A DNA stretch of 64,000 bases from Ricordea florida (lineage: Eukaryota; Cnidaria; Anthozoa; Corallimorpharia; Ricordeidae): contig OX453279.1 of NCBI GenBank assembly GCA_949710005.1, positions 8,049,878 through 8,113,877 on the forward strand, written 5' to 3'. The notes below the pieces were generated by a model that saw only the letters and a program-made list of their open reading frames with translations, was not told the DNA's origin and did not search any database. Of this stretch, positions 59,301 to 64,000 are shown piece by piece. Each line of letters begins with the position of its first letter. The first letter of the stretch is position 1. Both the position numbers and the translations under genes were made by a program.

Positions 59301-62300
59301 CTGGCTTGATAGTTCGGTTGGTTAGAGCGTTGCACAAGTATCGCAATAAGGTAATGGGTTCAAATTCAGCTCAAGCCTGAATTTTTCAGGCGTTATCTCT
59401 GTGTGTTCGCAGTGGCTTCAGTTGTGTATATGTTGTAGATTTTCCTTGGTTCAAATTTTATTTTCCTTTGCTTTCTGGTATGGTTATGTATGATAATGAG
59501 TTTAAAACAAAGGAAAATAAAATTTAAACCAAGGATAAAATTGAATTACAACATATATAACTACTACGATCTTCAACGTATTAAATCTTTCTTCCGTAGC
59601 TCACACATGCGAAATTTTCATATAGTCACATTCATGACAACTTTTAGCGTGCTAAATTATAATCCTGAGAAAACTGACAGGGTTTCAATTAGAATTTATT
59701 GGAAATGACATTTTGCTGTACGCAAAGTTGCGCTAGCAGCAAATTGAAATCCGAGAAATTTGGACTAATCAAGCGAACCTTCAGCTCTAGCTACCTTTAC
59801 GTAGCATTTTCCCTTAAAGAGTGCCATACACGGTCAATATCTTGCAGATGAAATAAAGGCTCAATTCTTGTTGTTTTAAATCGTTTTGCAGTGCATTGAT
59901 CAGTAGTATGAAGAGACTGTTCACATTACGTACCTGAGAGTAATAGCTTTGTTATCAAACAGATTGTTAACGAAGAAACTAGGCGCGTAATTGGTGATGG
60001 GATCGTCCAACGACTTAACAAAACCTTCGTCGTGTAACTTGTACAACATCAGTGCCTAAAGAGACAAATACGTGGCATATGTACAATCCTTTGACGTCTT
60101 AACTCTCAATTATTACTCAAGATCAATCTTTATAAACTCTCGCATGTTTATTTACGATAATTATAATAATTTACGATAAAAACAGCAGAGTCCTCTCAAT
60201 TGTTTTCACAGTAAAAGGATAACTAGTATATGGCTCGATTCACTGATGAAAAATTTAGAACCACAAGTTATAATAACACAGTAATAAACAGTACCACTGG
60301 TCACACTGCATGGTTTGATCCACAGATGAAAAAGTTAGAACCACACTGTATAGTAAACAAACAGTACCACAGCACATTACTGTACAGTAGCTTTACAAAG
60401 ACTGGTCACACTGCATGGTTTGATCCACAAATGAAAAAGTTAGAACCACACTGCATAGTAAAACAAACAGTACCACAGTACAGTACTGTTCAGTAGCTTT
60501 ACAAAGAATGGTCACACTGCATGCTTTGATCCACAGATGAAAAAGTTAGAACCACACTGTATAGTAAAACAAACAGCACAATACTTTTCGGTAGCTGTTC
60601 AGAAAGTGGTCCATTTGCATGCTATGACTGACAGATGAAAACCGGTTAAACAGCCATAGGAGTTCCGAATCTGTTACGCAAACCATGCTTATTTGTTTAT
60701 AATATTCTTAGATACCAACAAAAGCTCAAAACGTCTGCAACCAAGTAGCTTAAAATTTATTGCGGTAGCAAATATATGATGTGATCCTTGTACCTATTCC
60801 AGCGTTGTTTTCTTTTTATCTTTCATCTACTGCAGCATATGACGCGAGAAAAGTACGATATGCGGGACGATCTTCCCTTTAGAGGTGAGATGAGATTCCG
60901 ATTAAAACACTTATGGAAATAAGTTGAGGTTGATTCGACCTGGTACCATACGACTAACTAAGGGACGGACCATTAGAAAAGTGATTGGGGGGGGGGGGGA
61001 AACCAAAAAAAAATTCATGCAAGGGAAAATGCCAAGAAAAAAAATTCATGCAAAGAAGAAGGTAAAAAAAAAATTCATGCAGAAGGAAGGTCCAATTGTG
61101 ACTTTTTCATACGTAGTAAAAAAAATTCGTGCAGAGGGGTTCACCTGAAAAAAAAATTCCTGCACAAGCAGTGAGCGAAAAAAAAAAATTCGTGCAAGCT
61201 GAAAATTTCCCCCCCCTTCCCATCACTTTTCTAATGGTCCGTCCCTAACTTAAGACCGGATGAGCTCTCCACACGATTTACTGGAAACGTTAGAACCACA
61301 CTGTATAGTAAAACAAACAGTGCCACAGCACAGTACTGTTCAGTAGCTTTCCAAAGAATGGTCACACTGCATGCTTTGATCCACAGATGAAAAAAGGTAG
61401 AACCACATTGTATAGTAAAACAAACAGCACAATACTTTTCAGTAGCTGTTCAAAAAGTGGTCCATTTGCATGCTATGACTGACAGATGACAATTTAGGCG
61501 CACACTCTACAGTAAAACAAGCAGAAGTACCACAACACAGTACTGCTCAATAGCTTTCCAAAGAACGGAGACTGCTTGATTCGATCCAAAGGTGAAAACG
61601 TGGAGAACAGGCATTATATAGTACAACAACCAGTACCACAGCAATGCCCACTGTCAACTTTGGCCAAGGAAAAAAAAAGTTTACCTATGTACTTTTAGTC
61701 TTAAATGTTTTGTTTATTGCAGAAAAAAAAAGAAGTTATTACGCGGGATGACGTAGTCAACCAGCGTATAAAATTCGGTAGCGCATTCCTTTCGTCGTCC
61801 TGGGAGTCAAAAATTGCCTTGTTTTTTTAACTTTCCCGTATCCCGAGCCCGTCCCGAAAAAATTGTGTGATTTTTATTGGCTGTAACTCCGAATCACGTG
61901 CAAGTCAGGTTGGATTGCACCGTGGATATCCATGATCGCTCAATTAGCAAAAACACATACTTCGTCAGCAATTTTAAACCAACACATCCCGCGTAAACGC
62001 CTTCAGGCGTCTTCTTGTTTGAAGATAATTCACCGCCTGGGTACTCACCGTTAGCACTTTTGTTACACTTGCCACAGGAAAAACAGTCGTTGTTGTGGGT
62101 TTCGTCTTCGGATTCACTGAGTTATTTATCACGCCAAAATGGCCTTCCCATATCACTTCATCACGGTAGACAATGTTGGCTGCTAAAGCTACCTGATAGA
62201 ATAGACAGGGTTGTCACTAAGATTTCAAGTTGCGGGGTAATTGTTGTTAGGGACGGACCATTAGAAAAGTGATGGGGGGGGGGGGGGTGGGGAAAAAACC

Positions 62301-63857
62301 AAAAAAAAATTCATGCAAGGGAAAATGCCCAGAAAAAAATTCATGCAAAGAAGAAGGTAAAAAAAAATTCACTCAAAAGGAAGCTCCAATTGTGACTATT
62401 TCACACGTAGTAAAAAAAATTCGTGCAGAGGGGTTCACCTGAAAAAAAATTCCTGCAAAAGCAGTGAGCGAAAAAAAAAATTCGTGCAAGCTGAAAATTC
62501 CCCACCCCGCCATCACTTTTCTAATGGTCCGTCCCTTCGTAGCCGGGGAGGTCGCAAGCGGTCATGTCGCCCCCCCCCCCCCCTACACACACACACACAA
62601 CACGTTTTGGTTTAATTTAAGGACGAAAGTAGCCAGGGGTTAGGCTCCGAGTAGCCGGGGGGAAATCCCCTGCCCCCGGCCCTTAGTGACAACCCTGATA
62701 GATCAAAACAAGAGATGCATGCAGAGCCAGGATGGCGCGGTGGTGAGAGCACTCGCCTCCAGTCTCTGTGATCCGTGTTTGAGTCCTGCCTTGTAATGTG
62801 TGTGTTAATTTTAATTTTTATTTATTCAATTACAAAACACACTTTTACCTACCTTATTTCCTATCTACACCAACAAACAACAACAACAACAACAACAACA
62901 ACAAATAAACGTTGTCAAATAAACGTATTTTGGGCTTATAATTTGGCTCCCTTTGTTTCGGATGAAAAATGACAACATTAGATTTGCTAATATTAAGAGT
63001 TAGTAATGATATTAATTGATCATCGCAGTTATATACACAACTTAAGCAGCTGTGAAATTAAAGCCTGAAAAAAACTCAAGCCTTGAGTTTTTTTTTTTTT
63101 CAGGCTTTAATTTCATAACTGCGATGATCAATTAATGTCATTACATATTACTCCGCAGTTCAAATATATGGTCTTTCATGTATTCATTTGCATCATTAAG
63201 AGTTAGCTTATCAGCAATTTTAACCAGTCGTAGAGGTTGCACAATTCAGTGTTAACATTTCTTTCAAGAACTTTGAGATTTTCTCAGCGAAAAGTATGTT
63301 GGTATCGTCAGCGAAAAGATAAAATTTAAGTTTAGTAGAGTACTGGTGGATATCATTAACATACAACAAAAAGAGAAGGCAACCTAAAACAGAGCCGCCA
63401 TGGAGGGACTCAAAACTATGTGATCAGCAATTTAAGAAGTTTGGCTACGATTGTTTGAAATATGAGGAAAATCATTGATTGATTAGTCCACGAAATCCAT
63501 AAAAGTCAAGTTTATCTAAAAGAATAAAATAGATTTAGGCAAAAAAACAATGAACAATGAAAACTCAAACGCATGGTTTTCTCAATTTCTATCCTCGCAC
63601 GGTAGTTATGGGGCTCCGCTCTGCGGCTCTTCGAGCCGCTGTGGAGCTCCGCTATCATGATCAACGGTATCAAAAGCTTGTTTAAGGTCGATAGGGTGTA
63701 AAGGCAACCCATTGCTACTCACCGGATTTTTCTCTTCTACGCCTCTTTGAATAAAATTCTCCAGAGCGTCCAACTCTTTTCTTATTTCAATTGGTAACGT
63801 CTCGAAAGCGACTGGCTTGGGAATCGTGTGGCACTCGGGAGCAGGCGTGGATTGAAC
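46222..63857 (-). CDS. LACTBL1: LACTBL1-like serine beta-lactamase-related protein (5' end off window)
   Basis: Ten minus-strand exons join in phase (495 codons): 63857-63723, 62192-62049, 60055-59934, 58113-57961, 53721-53593, 52066-51949, 50735-50660, 48901-48761, 47101-46986 and 46572-46222. The fold's class-C-type motifs are present: SVTK (SxxK nucleophile motif, in VASVTKVLT, exon 62192-62049), HYSN (YxN, across the 57961/53721 junction, followed by LGFALLGQALG) and KVG (exon 48901-48761, where K[T/S]G is usual). GGAFTTVADIAK and GTPWE blocks are also family-typical. The C-terminal exon (116 aa) is a beta-rich extension. Animal members of this family are poorly characterised serine-hydrolase-like proteins. 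The first exon, including any signal or membrane anchor, lies right of the window. Introns carry five copies of one MITE and many other elements. Confidence 0.9.
47641..48445. repeat. Inverted pair of AGAGGTTTTTCTC elements
   Basis: The block at about 47645-47757 (ending GAGAGAGAAAAACCTCTG) is the inverse of 48349-48441 (AGAGGTTTTTCTCTCTC...GAAAAACCTCTGG). Both contain GTTGTC.CCGCTTCGC and CTCTTTCGCG words and themselves have AGAGGTTTTTCT/AGAAAAACCTCT-like ends. They flank about 600 bp in the LACTBL1 intron, so a foldback structure is possible. Confidence 0.65.
49567..50405 (+). mobile_element. Degenerate LINE 3' fragment
   Basis: A frame at 49582-49779 reads PRNILNLFSRVSSVHSHKTRSS, followed by SRINPHEMLFRVLGSNLG. 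This is the pattern seen at the extreme C-terminus of anthozoan non-LTR retrotransposon reverse-transcriptase ORFs (IHSYNTRSS...F...G...WN). After frameshifts it continues (KESACKNLLRKSLKGKLFDI-like in other frames). The 3' sequence TTTTATGGCTATTTGCGGGAAGGGCCATTT plus a T-rich tail to about 50405 fits a LINE 3' UTR. The catalytic part is missing. It is intronic to LACTBL1. Confidence 0.5.
53096..53140. repeat. (AAT)n microsatellite
   Basis: A run of about 14 AAT/ATA units directly left of the MITE at 53193. Confidence 0.95.
53193..53472 (+). mobile_element. GGGACGGACC MITE (TWA target), copy 2
   Basis: The element is bounded by GGGACGGACC and GGTCCGTCCC, with TTA on both sides (53190-53192 and 53473-53475). 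Next to the ends are poly-G and poly-C tracts. The interior shows repeated A-tract plus TTC(A/G/C)TGCA units. It lies in the LACTBL1 intron just downstream of a microsatellite. Confidence 0.9.
54009..54786. mobile_element. TAGGCCTTTCCAGATTGTGCTC-ended element with nested insertion
   Basis: The ends TAGGCCTTTCCAGATTGTGCTC and GAGCACAATCTGGAAAGGCCTA are exact inverse copies. The interior is built of repeated GAGCACTTTTTT / GAGCACTATTTTGG phrases on both sides. A second element (54380-54522, AGAGTGGTTTCCATAAACC... and GGTTTATGGAAACTACTCT) is inserted inside. It is intronic to LACTBL1. Confidence 0.8.
54380..54522. mobile_element. Nested 143-bp MITE (AGAGTGGTTTCCATAAACC ends)
   Basis: AGAGTGGTTTCCATAAACCCGTGAAA is mirrored by GTTTCACAGGTTTATGGAAACTACTCT. 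It is short, without coding capacity, and interrupts the larger element at 54009-54786, which dates it as the younger insertion. Confidence 0.7.
55012..55433. mobile_element. CAGGGCG...CGCCCTG MITE with TCGCCA repeats, copy 2
   Basis: CAGGGCGTAAAATTAAC at the left is mirrored by AATTTGACGCCCTG at the right. The right half has TTCTAGTCGCCA, TTTGGTCGCCA and TTAGTCGCA, as in the copy at 28182-28563. The 5-bp repeat CAGAG flanks both ends (55007-55011 and 55434-55438). An 83-aa frame inside has no recognised motif. Confidence 0.65.
55618..55907 (+). mobile_element. GGGACGGACC MITE (TWA target), copy 3
   Basis: Perfect TTA target duplication (55615-55617 and 55908-55910). The ends are exact inverse copies over about 24 bp (GGGACGGACCATTAGAAAAG). 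There are six internal A-tract/TGCA units. Confidence 0.92.
56087..56340 (+). mobile_element. tRNA-derived SINE with ATT tail
   Basis: The head carries an A-box-like TTGGCGCAGTGGTGAGAGC and B-box GGTTCGATTCC with a good T-arm (CCCGG...CCGGG). An unrelated body follows (GAGAGGTTTTTCTCCGAGTACTCCGGTTTTCCCCTC, TTGACACTCAAATAAAG) and then a (ATT)n tail running to about 56377. The full SINE structure is present. A degraded head of the same family is at 62722-62790. Confidence 0.85.
56420..56897. mobile_element. Element with ~71-bp near-perfect TIRs (AAACACTGACCCCCAGTCC)
   Basis: The left arm from AAACACTGACCCCCAGTCC through ATTCATTGTCCCAG is repeated inverted at the right with one visible mismatch. 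The arms contain CTACCCAA repeats. The centre is occupied by another element (56560-56825). The high arm identity suggests recent activity or gene conversion between arms. Confidence 0.85.
56560..56825. mobile_element. ACAAGAGAAAATGAGG-ended MITE, copy 1 (nested)
   Basis: ACAAGAGAAAATGAGGTAAGAGAA is mirrored by TTCTCTTTCCTCATTTTCTCTTGT. It shares its full internal sequence (AATCTATTTTT.GATCCGGAAACTATTTTAAC..ACCAATGGCTGATGTCC) with 58519-58793. It is nested in the element at 56420-56897. Confidence 0.8.
56961..57165. repeat. ACGGCTAACGGTTAATATT tandem array with GAGGxTCTCAATGGG ends
   Basis: About six copies of (TTT)TACGGCTAACGGTTAATATTTTTGGCTG-like units are bracketed by GAGGTTCTCAATGGG and CCCATTGAGACCCTC, which are inverse. 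This looks like an internally amplified inverted-repeat element in a LACTBL1 intron. Confidence 0.75.
57548..57937. mobile_element. Inverted-repeat element adjacent to a LACTBL1 splice donor
   Basis: AGGAGCCCCTTACCCGGAGCGTGCAA...GGCGTTTTCACAAGTAAGGTTATTTT at the left is mirrored by AAAATAACCTTATTTGTGAAAACGCTGTTGC...TTGCACGCTCCTGGTAATGGGTTCCT at the right (about 75-bp imperfect arms). Its right end is about 22 bp from the 5' splice site of the exon at 57961-58113 (donor GT at 57959-57960). Confidence 0.7.
58148..58438 (+). mobile_element. GGGACGGACC MITE (TWA target), copy 4
   Basis: TAA duplication on both sides (58145-58147 and 58439-58441). The left end reads GGGATGGACC, a one-base variant; the right end is standard. 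It lies 35 bp upstream (in gene sense) of the LACTBL1 exon ending at 58113, within the intron. Confidence 0.9.
58519..58793. mobile_element. ACAAGAGAAAATGAGG-ended MITE, copy 2
   Basis: The ends and interior match the nested copy at 56560-56825 (same CGGAAACTATTTTAAC and GGTTGTAATTT words). Confidence 0.8.
59310..59385 (+). pseudogene. tRNA-like sequence, probably SINE-derived
   Basis: GGCTTGA at 5' and TCAAGCC at 3' form a perfect 7-bp acceptor stem, with a D-arm-like GTTC...GAGC and a B-box-like GGTTCAAATTC. However, the anticodon stem has a mismatch, no U33 can be placed, and the T-stem does not pair. I read it as a decayed tRNA or SINE head rather than an active gene. Confidence 0.4.
59418..59562. 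repeat. Hairpin repeat, same family as 37325-37466
   Basis: The arms TGTTGTAGATTTTCCTTGG and CCAAGGATAAAATTGAATTACAACA pair inversely with the continuation TTCAAATTTTATTTTCCTTTG / CAAAGGAAAATAAAATTTAA. The loop is GGTATGGTTATGTATGATAATG. Confidence 0.75.
60262..60640 (+). repeat. Tandem array, ~107-bp satellite unit, block A
   Basis: Three and a half units contain CACACTGCATGGTTTGATCC, ACAGATGAAAAAGTTAGAACC, ACACTGTATAGTAAAACAAACAG and the palindromic word CAGTACAGTACTG. Later units diverge (GTGGTCCATTTGCATGCTATG). The frame reads through several units only because the unit lacks stops in one phase. Confidence 0.85.
60962..61245 (+). mobile_element. GGGACGGACC MITE (TWA target), copy 5
   Basis: Perfect TAA duplication (60959-60961 and 61246-61248), full-length inverse ends, internal A-tract/TGCA units. 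It lies between two blocks of the 107-bp satellite. Confidence 0.92.
61282..61650 (+). repeat. Tandem array, ~107-bp satellite unit, block B
   Basis: This continues the unit family of 60262-60640 (GTTAGAACCACACTGTATAGTAAAACAAACAG, CAAAGAATGGTCACACTGCATGC), with the same diverged later variants in the same order. This suggests blocks A and B are duplicates of one longer array. Confidence 0.85.
62206..62697. mobile_element. CAGGGTTGTCACTAAG-ended MITE, copy 2, interrupted
   Basis: CAGGGTTGTCACTAAG and CTTAGTGACAACCCTG are exact inverse ends. The short direct repeat ATAGA flanks it (62201-62205 and 62698-62702). The interior matches the 12548-13170 copy in inverse (GTAGCCGGGGAGGTCGC, CACACACAAC, GTAGCCAGGGGTTAGG). 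A GGGACGGACC MITE (62250-62535) is inserted in it. The element starts only 13 bp from the LACTBL1 exon border at 62192. Confidence 0.85.
62250..62535 (+). mobile_element. GGGACGGACC MITE (TWA target), copy 6 (nested)
   Basis: Left TTA (62247-62249), right TTC (62536-62538), so the duplication has one mismatch. Ends and A-tract units are as in the other copies. It is nested in the CAGGG element. Confidence 0.9.
62722..62790 (+). mobile_element. Truncated tRNA-derived SINE head
   Basis: GGATGGCGCGGTGGTGAGAGC (A-box) and GTGTTTGAGTCCTGCC (decayed B-box) match the head of the SINE at 56087, without its body. Confidence 0.55.
62870..62908. repeat. (CAA)n microsatellite
   Basis: A run of CAA units in the LACTBL1 intron. 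Confidence 0.9.
63001..63150. repeat. Long hairpin (TCAGGCTTTAATTTCA arms)
   Basis: TAATGATATTAATTGATCATCGCAGTTAT...TGAAATTAAAGCCTGAAAAAAACTCAAG is followed by its inverse (CTTGAGTTTTTTTTTTTTCAGGCTTTAATTTCATAACTGCGATGATCAATTAATGTCATTA, several segments). The left arm carries about 25 bp of extra sequence. It is a fold-back element in the LACTBL1 intron. Confidence 0.75.
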
Positions 63858-64000
63858 CTGTCAGCATATATTAAGAAGTTAGTTTCTAAAGAAACTTGAC
63901 TGACTGCGTCACTGGAGAATTGAAACACACAAAGAATGGTTTAGCAAACTAGTCAGTTGATACTTAACAATTATTCTCTATGAAAATAATTGTTTTAGTA

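Noticed and set aside
59310-59385. Functional tRNA gene
   Set aside because: The acceptor stem pairs perfectly, but the anticodon loop lacks U33 and the T-stem does not pair. The other tRNA-like heads in the window are SINEs.
60230-60496. 88-aa ORF with repeated HTAWFDPQMKKLEPHC
   Set aside because: It follows the 107-bp satellite unit; the unit just lacks stops in this phase.

Overview
The window is animal nuclear DNA: spliced genes with GT-AG introns, a high density of small inverted-repeat transposons, tRNA-derived SINEs and LINE remnants. Several repeat types (a Crypton-like N-terminal fragment, piggyBac-like and TWA-target MITEs, CAGGG-ended elements) resemble those I associate with corals and sea anemones, so an anthozoan cnidarian, probably a stony coral, is my best guess. 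That is an inference from gene and repeat style, not from a database match.

Six host genes can be assembled exon by exon. (1) The 3' end of a TFCP2/UBP1-type CP2 transcription factor (+, 552-3955; the 5' part lies outside the window). (2) A CNC-bZIP factor of the NRF/NFE2L family (-, 9544-6605, two coding exons, 581 aa), with an NRF1-like N-terminal hydrophobic helix. (3) COA3, a small inner-membrane factor for cytochrome c oxidase assembly (+, 10029-11615, two exons, 68 aa). It is head to head with NFE2L across a 484-bp shared promoter that holds an antioxidant-response/NF-E2 motif and CRE sites. (4) MCM6, a replicative helicase subunit (-, 38412-13537), complete in 22 coding exons and 816 aa, with a consensus E2F site and a CACGTG E-box just upstream of its ATG. 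(5) An intronless 477-aa ORF of unknown function (-, 42998-41565) with an internal 37-residue duplication. (6) A LACTBL1-like serine beta-lactamase-related protein (-, 63857-46222), ten exons in the window, its 5' end beyond the right edge. Every assembled exon chain keeps phase, which is the main support for these models.

Most of the remaining sequence is mobile-element debris in introns and spacers. The most notable element is a 3,756-bp transposon (22538-26293) in an MCM6 intron. It has roughly 400-bp imperfect terminal inverted repeats, a likely 3-bp target duplication (GTG), and one intact 649-aa ORF. The ORF has the acidic-residue layout of a FEN/XPG (PIN-like) nuclease followed by a cysteine-rich CXC domain. 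A nuclease of this fold as the main product of a TIR transposon recalls the Academ superfamily as I remember it, and it is the best candidate here for an unusual system. Six copies of an approximately 290-bp MITE (ends GGGACGGACC, TWA target duplication, six internal A-tract/TGCA units) occur in the right half, five of them in LACTBL1 introns. PiggyBac-like MITEs (TTAA target) occur as tandem dimers and trimers with a conserved spacer.

The host genes do not form a pathway. The likely functional links are shared regulation of the NFE2L/COA3 pair (stress response and respiratory-chain assembly) and cell-cycle control of MCM6.
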